The notes: generated from the letters alone by a model not told the origin. DNA of 64,000 nt from Gp6-AA40 sp035492455 (GCA_035492455.1 DATJJE010000050.1:62001-126000); one strand, 5' to 3'; positions 7,773 through 16,519 are shown, numbered from the stretch's first letter. Program-made: numbers and translations.

Positions 7773-8087
7773 TCACGCGCTCCTCGAGCAGCGCGCCGAT
7801 CGGGCCGGCACAGCGCGGGGAACTGTGTCGACGATCAAGCGGTCGCAACGGTTGCAGCGAAAATAGCCGACGCCAGAAGCGGTTCGGCCGACGAAACGAA
7901 GGTCGCGGCTAGCGCACGCGTCACATACGTGGTCCGGAAGAGAAGACACATCGGGCCGAGTGTCGGGCATCCACACGTGGCCGCATTTCGCGCAACGAAG
8001 GATGCTGCACAACGGGTGATCCGAGGATTGTCCGAGTTCAGTTACTTGCGCTGCTCCACAGCGCGGGCATTTGGGTCGACGAGACAT
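7773..8087 (-). CDS. Small double zinc-ribbon protein
   Basis: 104 residues from ATG 8087 (MSRRPKCPRCG). Four CxxC knuckles make two ribbons: CPRC...CAKC and CDAC...CNRC, separated by an acidic linker. No other domain. It is the first gene of the likely operon zinc ribbon - sigma-54 activator - SPFH protein. A more distal start is possible, but the residues it would add show no conservation. Role unknown; a metal-binding adaptor is plausible. Confidence 0.7.
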   Translation of the reverse strand: MSRRPKCPRCGAAQVTELGQSSDHPLCSILRCAKCGHVWMPDTRPDVSSLPDHVCDACASRDLRFVGRTASGVGYFRCNRCDRLIVDTVPRAVPARSARCSRSA

Positions 8088-8237
8088 AATTGGCTGATCA
8101 CCAATCTTTGTGCCGCCTCTGGCTTCTGGAATTCCCCAGTGTCCGTTCGATGCACACGTCTGCAGTGCTTCAACTTGGAACACATCCTGCGAAATTTGGG
8201 GGTGAACTAAACCCCGATTGCGGCGGCGACGGTAACA

Positions 8238-8513
8238 TCATCGACTCGCAATTCGTAAAGCAGCCACGTTGGACGGGCGCGGCGTGCCTGGGTCCGCCGA
8301 AGGTTCGGAACGCGCGTGTTTCTGCCGCTTCTTCTCCGGTGCCACGTCATCCACGCTTTCCAGCTCCGCTCGCGTCTCGCGCTGCAGCGCCTGCTCGTAC
8401 AACCGCTGCCACAGGAGAGCAGATGCGCGAAGGTCCATATTCTCCTGCCGGAGACGGGCGACCTCGGCTTGCGGCTCCTTCAGGGTCGCATCGATAGAAA
8501 AATGGCTGGTCAC
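8238..8513 (-). CDS. Small coiled-coil protein (hypothetical)
   Basis: 91 residues. Residues 8-50 have heptad character (LKEPQAEVARLRQENMDLRASALLWQRLYEQALQRE) typical of a short coiled coil; the rest is charged and Pro/Ser-rich. No family recognised. The coil pattern is the main argument that it is coding. Confidence 0.4.
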   Translation of the reverse strand: MTSHFSIDATLKEPQAEVARLRQENMDLRASALLWQRLYEQALQRETRAELESVDDVAPEKKRQKHARSEPSADPGTPRPSNVAALRIASR

Positions 8514-8677
8514 GGTTGTTGATCCATTCTTTTGGTGGTCAGCACTGATGTAACGAAACGAAGCGCGCCGGCGAACAGGGTGTATGCGGATGAGTCGCTC
8601 TTAGCACGAAAGACCGGCGCGTGCTCCATCTACGGCAATACACATTCCTCGTGACGTTATGAAGACGGCAATATTGC

Positions 8678-9292
8678 GTGTTGATTGCGGCGCGGCACAG
8701 CGCACGAGTTGTGTTACCGTTGCGCCCGCACGAAGTGAGTTCGACAGTGCACGGCGACGATCTACTGGACTTTCCATCCGAACATCCGAAACGAACGCGG
8801 ATGCGGCAAACGCTGACGCGGATGCGATCGTCGACGATCGCCGCGGCGTTCGGATGTGGCCTCGTCGTTGGTGGTATTGCCGTCTGGTCGACGGGCGATG
8901 CTGCCGAGCACCGCACGCCACCTTCTCGCAGTTCTCAATCTGAATTGCGGTCGCGTCAACCTTTATATGTGTCGCTCGACGCCGACGCTGTTGCCGTCGC
9001 GACGTCTGGCGTCCGCCACGATCGTTACGTCGCGCGAAAGGGATCCGGCGGTCCTGTTTTCCGCGGGTCATTGTTCGTTGAATCGAGTCCACCCGGTGCG
9101 CGAGTGTTTCTCAACGGACGTGTGGCCGGACAGACCCCTTTGCTTCTGAAGAGTCAAGTGGTGGGCTCGCGTGCCGTGCGCGTGGTGCTCGACGGATACG
9201 ACGCGTGGACGTCCACTGTGCAGATCGTCACCGGCCGGCAGGCACGCCTGCGGGCGCAGTTGAATGCAAGGCCGAACGTGGCGGCGCGCTGA
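8678..9292 (+). CDS. PEGA-domain membrane-anchored protein
   Basis: 204 residues from GTG 8678; a start at ATG 8801 would give 163 residues and place the membrane segment (AAAFGCGLVVGGIAVW) directly at the N-terminus, and may be the true one. The C-terminal 75 residues form a PEGA domain: GSLFVESSPPGARVFLNG, AGQTPLLL, GSRAVRVVLDGYDAW. PEGA domains are usually on the cell surface. One membrane anchor followed by a periplasmic PEGA domain is the likely layout. Ligand unknown. Confidence 0.75.
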   Translation: MLIAARHSARVVLPLRPHEVSSTVHGDDLLDFPSEHPKRTRMRQTLTRMRSSTIAAAFGCGLVVGGIAVWSTGDAAEHRTPPSRSSQSELRSRQPLYVSLDADAVAVATSGVRHDRYVARKGSGGPVFRGSLFVESSPPGARVFLNGRVAGQTPLLLKSQVVGSRAVRVVLDGYDAWTSTVQIVTGRQARLRAQLNARPNVAAR

Positions 9293-9514
9293 CCAAATGC
9301 TGCGACAGCGCAGACTTCTTTACCTCTTTTAGCGGTCCCATTCGGAATACGCGCGGAATTGCTGGATATTCGCGAACCTCCGCCGTAGGTACCGGGATTG
9401 CGACCGGGCGGACGACGCAGGCAGTGGCCGGCCTGCCCACACAGGGTTCGGCCACTCCGCTACACGGCCCGCCAGCCGTATGTGCTGGCGAGCCGTGCAT
9501 CGCAATCAGTCCAT

Positions 9515-9748
9515 ATGAATCAAGGATTCGGCACGTTGCGCACCTCGTGGACGCTGGCCCGCAATGGACAGCGATTGACCTGCACGTTGATTGCAGAGGG
9601 CGAGTGGTACACCGTCAGAATCAGCCACGCGGGGCACCCCATCGTCGAGGAACGCTGCAAGGGACCTCAGGATGCGCTCGTCAGAAGTTTCGAGGCGTTC
9701 ACCGCCCTCGCCACGCGCGGATGGATCACCGAATCCGCAGTTAATTAG
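9515..9748 (+). CDS. Small hypothetical protein
   Basis: 77 residues from ATG 9515. Reads as a compact alternating beta pattern (FGTLRTSWTLARNGQRLTCTLI, EGEWYTVRISHAGHPIVEER) followed by a helix (ALVRSFEAFTALATRGW). No family recognised. The amino-acid pattern is protein-like, but no clear Shine-Dalgarno sequence is seen. Confidence 0.5.
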   Translation: MNQGFGTLRTSWTLARNGQRLTCTLIAEGEWYTVRISHAGHPIVEERCKGPQDALVRSFEAFTALATRGWITESAVN

Positions 9749-9873
9749 GCGGCATCGCTCTGGACTGTGGTGACGACCGACGGGCACGGTCAACCACATT
9801 TCGCCGCGCTCACACCGAAATCGTCTGAATTGCTCGAAATCACGGTGACCCTGCAGGCATCGCGTCTGCTCGC

Positions 9874-10494
9874 ATGCGATTCCTGCGGATTCGCTGCGTG
9901 GCGTTCGGTGATGTCCTGCTCTTCAGCGTTACGGCGCTGGAGCTGACGATCCTCATTCGCCTGACACCGGGCTTCACCCTCGTCGACTGGATCTATCTTG
10001 CGCAACACCTGATCGTGTTGGGCCTCGCCTTCACCAGACGCAGGCCCACGGTCCAGGACCACTCGGTCCGGTCCGGCCTCGCCGTCATCGCGTCGTACGC
10101 GTACCCTTATGCGCAGATTCTCTGGCTCGGATGGAGCCCGGGTGAATCCGCCTCGCAGTCGGCCGGCCTCGCGGTCGTAACGGTCGCAGCCGTCTGGAGC
10201 CTCGCGAGCCTCGTAAGCCTCGGGACGTCGTTCGGCATCCGGCCGGCGCTCCGCAAGCTGGTCACGCGCGGGTCGTACCGCGTCGTGCGCCATCCGATCT
10301 ACGCGGCCTACATGTTGAGCGACATCGGTTACAACCTGCAGGAGTGGAACGTTGGCTCCCTGCTACTGACATTTGTCGGGTGGCTATCGCTGTTCTATCG
10401 AATCCATGCGGAGGAACAGGTGCTCGCCGAGGACACTCTCTGGAGCAGCTACATCGGCATCGTGCGCTATCGTCTGGTGCCGAAGCTGTGGTGA
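9874..10494 (+). CDS. Isoprenylcysteine carboxyl methyltransferase-like membrane protein
   Basis: 206 residues with about five membrane segments. The C-terminal half carries the family motif: TRGSYRVVRHPIYAAYMLSD, then a hydrophobic segment, then EEQVLAEDTLWSSYIGIVRYRLVP, matching the SAM-binding R-HP-Y and EE motifs of the ICMT/PEMT fold. In bacteria such proteins methylate lipids or small molecules, and the substrate cannot be predicted. A perfect palindrome follows the stop by 6 bp. Confidence 0.75.
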   Translation: MRFLRIRCVAFGDVLLFSVTALELTILIRLTPGFTLVDWIYLAQHLIVLGLAFTRRRPTVQDHSVRSGLAVIASYAYPYAQILWLGWSPGESASQSAGLAVVTVAAVWSLASLVSLGTSFGIRPALRKLVTRGSYRVVRHPIYAAYMLSDIGYNLQEWNVGSLLLTFVGWLSLFYRIHAEEQVLAEDTLWSSYIGIVRYRLVPKLW

Positions 10495-10500
10495 GTGAAC

Positions 10501-10524
10501 CATATGGCCCGTGCGGGCCATATG
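10501..10524. terminator. Perfect 24-bp palindrome after the methyltransferase gene
   Basis: CATATGGCCC and GGGCCATATG flank the tetranucleotide GTGC, giving a 10-bp perfect stem. It lies 6 bp after the stop at 10494 and about 85 bp before the next gene. The RNA hairpin would be strong, but no U-tract follows on the plus strand (an A-run follows), so it may be a terminator, an mRNA stabiliser or a protein-binding site. Confidence 0.45.
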
Positions 10525-10609
10525 CGCATCATTCAAAAAATGACCGTTTCGTGGGACGCGAGCGCACCTGTCCGAATGCGACAGTTCGCGGTCAACAAGG
10601 AGAGTGACC

Positions 10610-11323
10610 GTGGACTCACAACCAACAACCGATCGTCGCACTTTTCTCGGTCAGCTGGCGGGTGTCATCGGTGCCGCAGGCGTGTCGATCTCTGCTACTT
10701 CTGTCGCCGCCGCACAGGAGTCGGGGCCGCACGACTGGATCAAGGAGGTGCGCGGCGCTCACCGATGTCTGTTTGATTTCCCGCAACACAAGAACGGTTT
10801 TCCGCTGCTCCACATCCTGAACTACCTGAATACGTACGCAACGGCGTACAAAACCGCGCCGGGCCAGGTCGGCGCCGTCGGGACCTTCTATGCCGTGGGT
10901 CCGCAGGCGAGCATTCCCCTGGCATTCAACGACACCATCTGGGCGAAGTACGAGCTCGGCGCGTACACCGGACTCAAGGATGCAGCGGACAAGTTCTACA
11001 GGCATAACGTGTTCAACCATCCGACCGCCAAAGACCTGCACCTCTTGATGCAGGCTGTAGGCTCGCCGACAATTCCGGCGCTCGCCGACGCGGTCCCCGC
11101 GCTCGGCATCGAGAACCTCCAGAAAATGGGCACCAAGTTCGTGCTGTGCGCCAATGCGCTCGGCATCTGGTGTCTGGAACTCGAAGCCAGAGGCAAAGGG
11201 AAGGCGCAGGACATCGAAAAGGACCTGCGTGCCAACGTGCTGCCGGGCGTGACAATCGTGCCTGCGATGGTTATCGCCATCGACCAAGCGCAAGAGGCGG
11301 GCATCAAGTACAACCGGCAATGA
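10610..11323 (+). CDS. Tat-exported DsrE-like protein
   Basis: 237 residues from GTG 10610, 7 bp after AAGGAG (GTG 10604 would be too close to it). The N-terminus has a twin-arginine signal (TDRRTFLGQLAG, hydrophobic core, AAAQ). The mature part has a DsrE-like layout, seen best in KFVLCANALGIWCLELEARG and the end VTIVPAMVIAIDQAQEAG. The next gene is a second, Sec-exported DsrE-type protein. DsrE proteins act in sulfur relay in the cytoplasm; exported versions are of unknown role. Confidence 0.65.
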   Translation: MDSQPTTDRRTFLGQLAGVIGAAGVSISATSVAAAQESGPHDWIKEVRGAHRCLFDFPQHKNGFPLLHILNYLNTYATAYKTAPGQVGAVGTFYAVGPQASIPLAFNDTIWAKYELGAYTGLKDAADKFYRHNVFNHPTAKDLHLLMQAVGSPTIPALADAVPALGIENLQKMGTKFVLCANALGIWCLELEARGKGKAQDIEKDLRANVLPGVTIVPAMVIAIDQAQEAGIKYNRQ

Positions 11324-11375
11324 CAGGGGTTGCCGTGCCGATCGAGACGTAATATCTCTGCACCGGAGGATGATG

Positions 11376-11807
11376 ATGAAGTCCATTCTGTCCATCGCCT
11401 GCATTGTGGTGATCACGATCGGCGCGGCGACTGCTCGGGCACAGTCGTCCCAGCCTCAACCCTACAAAGTCGTCTTCGATTTGACGAGTCAGGATCCGCT
11501 CGATCAGCAAGCCGTCCTCCGCTGGATCAGAGAGGTTACTGAGTTGAACCCGAAGACCGAAACGGAGGTCGTCCTGTACGGCCGCGGGCTTGACCTTGTA
11601 ATCGCAGGGAAAACGACACTCGCGGGCGGCGTAGAGGAGGCGATCAACAACGCTCACGCCACTTTCAAGGTTTGCGCGATTGCGATGAAGAACCAGCAGG
11701 TTGACAAGAGTCAGTTGCTGCCGAATGTGCAAATAGTGCCCGACGGGATCGGCGAGATTGTCGCAAGACAGCGGGTGGGGTGGGGCTACATCAAGGTTGG
11801 GCACTGA
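11376..11807 (+). CDS. Secreted DsrE-family protein
   Basis: 143 residues. Three ATGs occur in a row from 11370; the third (11376) has proper 6-bp spacing to GGAGG. Signal peptide SILSIACIVVITIGAATARAQ. The mature part matches the DsrE fold: YKVVFDLTS at the first strand, TETEVVLYGRGLDLVIAG, then FKVCAIAMKNQQVD with the conserved Cys at the DsrE active-site position, and VQIVPDGIGEIVARQRVGWGYIK. It follows the Tat-exported relative by 52 bp and is probably in the same operon. Confidence 0.75.
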   Translation: MKSILSIACIVVITIGAATARAQSSQPQPYKVVFDLTSQDPLDQQAVLRWIREVTELNPKTETEVVLYGRGLDLVIAGKTTLAGGVEEAINNAHATFKVCAIAMKNQQVDKSQLLPNVQIVPDGIGEIVARQRVGWGYIKVGH

Positions 11808-11868
11808 GCGCGAGCTGCATGTCGTGGAGAGGGGCCGATACGTCTGACACCCCCTCCTTCGACGCGGA

Positions 11869-12708
11869 CTACGCCGCCTTCCGTTTGCCTTCCTGGATGA
11901 ACGCAAGCAGGTCGCGGTTGACGACGTCGGCGTGCGTGGCGGTGAGGCCGTGCGGCAGGCCCGGATAGTAGATCTCGACAGCGCTCTTGATCAGCTTTGC
12001 TGACTTCTTCCCGGAATCCTTGACGGGCACGATCTGGTCGTCCTCACCATGCATGACCAGCGTCGGTATGTCGAACTTCTTGAGGTCTTCGGTGAAGTCG
12101 GTTTCCGAAAACGCCTTGATGCTGTCGTACGCGTTCTTCAGGCCGGCCTGCATGCTCCAGAGCCAGAACTGATCCAGCGTGCCTTGGGATACCTCCGCCC
12201 CAGGTCTGTTGGCGCCGTAGAACCGCGGCGCAAAGTCTTTCCAGGCCTGCGACCGATCCTTCGCCAACGCGTTCCGCAGGGTGTCGAAGAGTTCGATGGG
12301 GAGTCCTTCTGGATTGGTCGCCGATTTCAGCATGATCGGCGGCACCGCCGCGATGAGGACCGCCTTGGCCACTCGCGTCGTGCCGTAGCGCCCGATGTAG
12401 CGCGCGACTTCTCCGCCGCCAGTGGAGTGGCCCACCATCGTGATGTCCTTGAGATCGAGCGCCTCGATCAAGGCTGCCAGATCGTCGGCATATCCGTCCA
12501 TGTCGTTACCCGACCAGGGCTGGCTCGATCGCCCATGGCCACGACGATCGTGTGCGACGACGCGGAAACCATGCTGTGCGAGGAACAGCATCTGGCCATC
12601 CCACATATCGGAGTTCAGCGGCCATCCATGCGAGAGGGTGACGACCGGTCCTTTGCCCCAGTCCTTGTAGTAAATCGTGGTGCCATCTTTCACGGTGATA
12701 GTGCTCAT
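11869..12708 (-). CDS. Alpha/beta hydrolase, chloroperoxidase-like
   Basis: 279 residues starting at ATG 12708 with GAGAGG upstream. Strong match to the cofactor-free haloperoxidase/esterase group: VVTLSHGWPLNSDMWDGQM (oxyanion), VVAHDRRGHGRSSQPW, nucleophile elbow GHSTGGGEVARY, the Asp in HGEDDQIVPV and the final His in YPGLPHGLTATHADVV. Cytoplasmic, no signal peptide. Most such proteins are esterases in vivo; halogenation is a side activity. Confidence 0.9.
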   Translation of the reverse strand: MSTITVKDGTTIYYKDWGKGPVVTLSHGWPLNSDMWDGQMLFLAQHGFRVVAHDRRGHGRSSQPWSGNDMDGYADDLAALIEALDLKDITMVGHSTGGGEVARYIGRYGTTRVAKAVLIAAVPPIMLKSATNPEGLPIELFDTLRNALAKDRSQAWKDFAPRFYGANRPGAEVSQGTLDQFWLWSMQAGLKNAYDSIKAFSETDFTEDLKKFDIPTLVMHGEDDQIVPVKDSGKKSAKLIKSAVEIYYPGLPHGLTATHADVVNRDLLAFIQEGKRKAA

Positions 12709-12903
12709 GTTGATGCCTCTCAATCGGATCGATGTGTGGGCCCGAGCGCGGAACTCTCGATCGCGCAAGCCGGGCGGTGTGCGACTCATGAGACATGCCA
12801 ACGGCTGCTCACGCTCACGTTTGCGTGATTCCAACGAATAGCGCCGCGACCGCATTACGCGATCGAGTTGGAGTGGTGACTACCGGCTGTAAGGCATGGC
12901 CGC

Positions 12904-13671
12904 GTGGTCACAAGTCACCGTGACGCTTCTGTGGTAAAGGCCTCCCTTTTCCGCCGATTCACGTGTCCCGTCGCGATGCGCACAGGCACAGTCGATGCTG
13001 AGGCGTCCGACGTGTCGACTGATGACGATGCGCGACGGACACGACTGATTGCGGGCGTCAGCGTCGCAGACAGTCCGCTTATCACAGCAGTGATCGAATA
13101 TGCCCGCCGGCTTTCGGAACCGTATCTTTTCAACCATGCGATACGTTCGTGGTTGTTCGCAGAAACCATTGGCCGCATGAAAGGAATCGACTACGACCAC
13201 GAGATTGTCGCCATTGGCACGGTTCTCCACGACATCGGCCTCACTGCCAGCGTGTCGGGTCCCAATCGTTTTGAAGTCAATGGCGCCGATGTCGCACTTT
13301 CATTCATCAAAGGTGACCGCCGTTCGGATCGCCGTGCACAACTAATATGGGACCTGGTCGCGCTCAACTCGACACCATCGCTCGCGCTTCACAAGGAGCC
13401 AGAGGTTGCGGTGGGAACGATGGGCATCGGACTTGACTATGGCGGCTTCGGAATTGAGACACTTCCGGCAGACGATGTCGAACGCATCGTCAAGGCCTTC
13501 CCTCGCCTCAACATGAAGCAAAGATTTACGAAGACATGTTCTCAGCTCGTCACGGCGAAGCCGGAAACGAGTCACGATAACTTCTTGCGCGACTTCGGCG
13601 AGCGGTTCGTGCCTGGTTACAAAGCGGTGTCAACGGTCGACTTATTGTTGAACGCCCCGTTTGATGAATGA
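12904..13671 (+). CDS. HD-domain hydrolase (cyanamide hydratase-like)
   Basis: 255 residues from GTG 12904; ATG 12976 is an alternative giving 231 residues. The HD fold is clear: His in YLFNHAIRSWLFAE, the HD pair in IGTVLHDIGLTA, then VNGADVALSFI and a later His/Asp region. The arrangement matches HD proteins annotated as cyanamide hydratase-like, but the true substrate is unknown. Its stop overlaps the start of a second HD gene by 8 bp. Confidence 0.75.
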   Translation: MVTSHRDASVVKASLFRRFTCPVAMRTGTVDAEASDVSTDDDARRTRLIAGVSVADSPLITAVIEYARRLSEPYLFNHAIRSWLFAETIGRMKGIDYDHEIVAIGTVLHDIGLTASVSGPNRFEVNGADVALSFIKGDRRSDRRAQLIWDLVALNSTPSLALHKEPEVAVGTMGIGLDYGGFGIETLPADDVERIVKAFPRLNMKQRFTKTCSQLVTAKPETSHDNFLRDFGERFVPGYKAVSTVDLLLNAPFDE

Positions 13672-14215
13672 CCAGCGCTATTTGGTGACGAACATCCCAA
13701 TCGTCGAGGAGGTGCTCGATCATCACTCCTCGACGTTGGGTCGTGACCTCATCGCCTACCGCAATCATGTGCACCGCGTCGTTAATCTGTGCCTGGCGCT
13801 TACGCACGGCAGTCGCGACGACTTCAATAAGATCGCGGTCGCGTCGGCGTTTCACGACCTCGGAATCTGGACGGACCATACATTCGACTACCTGGCGCCG
13901 TCCATTTCGCTGGCGCGCGAATACCTAGTGGCCCGCTCGCGAGCCGACTGGATCCCGGAGGTCGAGGCGATGATCGCGAATCATCACAAGATCACGCGTG
14001 CTCGAGCCCATCCGGAGTGGCTCGTCGAAGGATTTCGGCGAGCTGACTGGGTCGACGTATCGTGCGGATTCCGCCGGTTCGGGATCGCGCGTCCCTTCAT
14101 CCAATCACTGTTCGCCACCTGGCCCAGCGCGGGTTTCCATTGGCGCCTGGCCGAACTGACTGCCGCTTGGCTCCCTCGGCATCCCCTAACGCCGCTGCCT
14201 ATGGTCAAACTGTGA
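13664..14215 (+). CDS. HD-domain protein, second of a tandem pair
   Basis: 183 residues from ATG 13664, inside the end of the previous gene. Metal-binding HD features: YRNHVHRVVNLCLAL (first His), ASAFHDLGIWTDHTFDYL (HD pair at residues 64-65), and EAMIANHHKI (further His). Overlap with the upstream HD gene suggests translational coupling and possibly a heteromeric enzyme. Substrate unknown. Confidence 0.75.
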   Translation: MNDQRYLVTNIPIVEEVLDHHSSTLGRDLIAYRNHVHRVVNLCLALTHGSRDDFNKIAVASAFHDLGIWTDHTFDYLAPSISLAREYLVARSRADWIPEVEAMIANHHKITRARAHPEWLVEGFRRADWVDVSCGFRRFGIARPFIQSLFATWPSAGFHWRLAELTAAWLPRHPLTPLPMVKL

Positions 14216-14222
14216 GGGTGCT

Positions 14223-15095
14223 TCACGCCACCTTCCGCTCGCTTGCTGTGAACCGCCTGACGAACTCGAGCGCCTTCTCGGCGACCTCGCGCCAGCCGGC
14301 GTCGATCGTCAGCGTGTGTCCACGGCCCGGCATTTTGACAATCTCGGTCACACCCGCGTTGCGCTTTTGCTTTTGGTAGGACGCATTTGCGATCGCCCAA
14401 GGCACTGTATGGTCCGAGTCGGCCGAGATGATCAGCATCGGCCCTCGCTCCGGGTTCGTCGAGTTCACCTTCGCTTCTGACCACGGATTGAAGTTCGCGG
14501 ACGCAGCCTGAAAGAGCGGCTCGCCGGCGCCGGGGACGGAGTAGCCAAGGTAAAGCTCCTTTGCCTCGTTCTCGCCGACCGCGTTCGCGAAGCTATAGCG
14601 GAACTGCTCGTAGGTGAGCGGGATCGCGCGGTTCCAATTCGCCGGATTGCGCAGAGCAACGCTGGCCGTGCGGAGCGCCGAGATTGGGAGCGGGAGCACA
14701 CCTCGGAACGGAGCGGGGCTGATTGCCACCGATGCGGCGGCAACCCCGCGTCCCGCGAGAATCATTGTCAGGAGGCCCCCGAACGAATGGCCGATGATCA
14801 CGGGCTTCCGATTCAGACGGCGCATGATCGCCTCCTCGTAGTCGGCGATCTCGCTGATTCCCTTGCCGGCGAACAGTTCAGGGTGTTCTCTGGCCTCCGT
14901 CACCGTTTCGGGATCGTCGGGCCAGCCCGGTGTCAACGCCACATATCCGGCGTTCTCGAACAGCGTGACCCAGTGGTCCCAGCTCGATGGGAGCAACCAT
15001 AGCCCGTGAACGAAGACAACCGGCGTGGCGGTAGAGGCGTTAGCGCGCTCGACCTGCGCTGCCTCGTGCTCAGTGATGGTAAGTTCGGTGGCCAT
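14223..15095 (-). CDS. Alpha/beta hydrolase
   Basis: 290 residues from ATG 15095, directly after GAGGAGGAGA. Oxyanion region VVFVHGLWLLPSSWDHW, nucleophile elbow VIIGHSFGGLLTMILAG, Asp in LIISADSDHTVPW and His in PGRGHTLTIDAGW. Cytoplasmic; no lid domain recognised. Convergent with the HD pair (7 bp between stops). Confidence 0.85.
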   Translation of the reverse strand: MATELTITEHEAAQVERANASTATPVVFVHGLWLLPSSWDHWVTLFENAGYVALTPGWPDDPETVTEAREHPELFAGKGISEIADYEEAIMRRLNRKPVIIGHSFGGLLTMILAGRGVAAASVAISPAPFRGVLPLPISALRTASVALRNPANWNRAIPLTYEQFRYSFANAVGENEAKELYLGYSVPGAGEPLFQAASANFNPWSEAKVNSTNPERGPMLIISADSDHTVPWAIANASYQKQKRNAGVTEIVKMPGRGHTLTIDAGWREVAEKALEFVRRFTASERKVA

Positions 15096-15320
15096 CGTCT
15101 CCTCCTCGTTTCTCCCAAGAGGTTGTTCATGCCTCATACCCGAGCGCGGCGACAGTCCGGCGCGGAATGCCATCAGGCGATCGGAGTGGAGACAACGGTG
15201 TGCTGTGAAGGTCACAGCATGCTGCCAGCACCCACGACGAGTTTTTGTGGCAGGCCTTCCTCTATTGCAACGACTGAAGTACGGGATCGGGCATGGAGGC
15301 TGCACCGTCAACGAAGCACC

Positions 15321-16085
15321 ATGAAACTCGTCGTCATCGGCGGCACCGGACTCGTTGGATCAAGAGTCGTCGCAAAGCTCCGCGAGCAGCGTCACGACGT
15401 CGTGGCGGCGTCACCCGACACGGGCGTCAACACACTCACTGGTGAAGGTCTCGCAGACGTCCTTCAAGGGGCATCAGTTGTAATCGACGTATCGAATTCT
15501 CCGTCCTTTGAAGAAGCGGCAGCGCTGAACTTCTTCACGACGTCGACACGCAACATTCTCAAGTTCGCGACAGTGGCTGCCGTAGCGCATTACGTGGCGC
15601 TCTCAGTGGTTGGCACCGAGCGTATGCCTGACAGTCCTTACCTCCGAGCGAAGAACTCTCAAGAGACGCTGATCAAGGGTGGCGAAGTTCCGTACTCGAT
15701 CGTGCACGCGACGCAGTTCTTTGAATTCATGACGCGCATCGCCGATGAAGCCACTGAAGGAATGATCGTTCGTCTGCCGCCGGTGCTCATTCAGCCGATG
15801 GCCGCGGATGATGTCGCCACAGCGGTCGCGAGGGTGGCCCTCGGCACTCCGCTTAAGGGCACGTTGGAAGTGGCCGGTCCGCAACAGTTCCGGTTCGATG
15901 AATTGATCCGCCAGAACCTGCGCCAGCGCGATGATCGGCGGACCGTTATTACTGACCCTCACGCGCGCTACTTTGGTGCGGAACTCAGCGAGCGGTCGCT
16001 GGTGCCCGGCGACGACGCGAAGTTGGGTGAGTTCCGCTTTGCAGACTGGACCCGTCAACCCGTCCTGCCTCGCGCCATGGCGTAG
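15321..16085 (+). CDS. NAD(P)-binding (NmrA/atypical SDR) protein
   Basis: 254 residues from ATG 15321. It begins MKLVVIGGTGLVGSRVVAKL, the GxxGxxG dinucleotide-binding motif of the NmrA/atypical SDR group. The catalytic YxxxK appears as SPYLRAKNSQETLIKGG, typical of this group rather than of classical SDRs. No signal peptide. Reaction unknown; many relatives act as NADPH sensors or quinone reductases. Confidence 0.85.
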   Translation: MKLVVIGGTGLVGSRVVAKLREQRHDVVAASPDTGVNTLTGEGLADVLQGASVVIDVSNSPSFEEAAALNFFTTSTRNILKFATVAAVAHYVALSVVGTERMPDSPYLRAKNSQETLIKGGEVPYSIVHATQFFEFMTRIADEATEGMIVRLPPVLIQPMAADDVATAVARVALGTPLKGTLEVAGPQQFRFDELIRQNLRQRDDRRTVITDPHARYFGAELSERSLVPGDDAKLGEFRFADWTRQPVLPRAMA

Positions 16086-16103
16086 CGCTCAGCATCGAAC
16101 GAG

Positions 16104-16400
16104 TCAGCGGTTTGAACCGCGATGAGTCCGTTGCGGGTGCGGCGTTGGCGCGGGATGGCGTGGCTCGACGATGTGCGACGCATGCAGCAGTTCGCGTTGT
16201 TCGCTCAGTCGCTCACCTTCCAGGCGGAGAGCCTCAGTGTGTTTGTGCAGGGCATCCAGGTGCGCTCGGATTTTCTCGAGGTAGCGCCTATGCGCTGGAA
16301 GATTGCGGCGGTCGCCTCTCAGCTTCTCGAATTCCTTCTCAAGGGCGGCATGCTTGTCCAGCAACTTGCGATGAGCGTCGAAGAGCGGATCGGGCGGCAC
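16104..16400 (-). CDS. Small coiled-coil protein (hypothetical)
   Basis: 98 residues. Residues 1-70 are strongly helical and charged with heptad spacing (HRKLLDKHAALEKEFEKLRGD, KIRAHLDALHKHTEALRLEGE). No recognised family. Three overlapping plus-strand frames are shadows of it. Confidence 0.5.
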   Translation of the reverse strand: MPPDPLFDAHRKLLDKHAALEKEFEKLRGDRRNLPAHRRYLEKIRAHLDALHKHTEALRLEGERLSEQRELLHASHIVEPRHPAPTPHPQRTHRGSNR

Positions 16401-16519
16401 CTTAATCGTCTACACCAACCATGTTACTCGGTTGGGCAATCGCAGAGGCCTGCGTAACTGCTATCGGTGTCGTGCGGCCTCAAGGAGCGCGTGAGCGAGA
16501 GGCGCACTGGCGCCAGGCG

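Noticed and set aside
8101..8115. Possible sigma-54 promoter (GGCAC-N5-TTGG, minus strand) before the zinc-ribbon gene
   Set aside because: The -12 GC is GG here and the site would start transcription at the ATG itself; too weak to list.
9405..9480. tRNA-Ser/Leu-like stretch on the minus strand (GCGGAGTGGCCGAA)
   Set aside because: No acceptor or anticodon stem can be formed around it.
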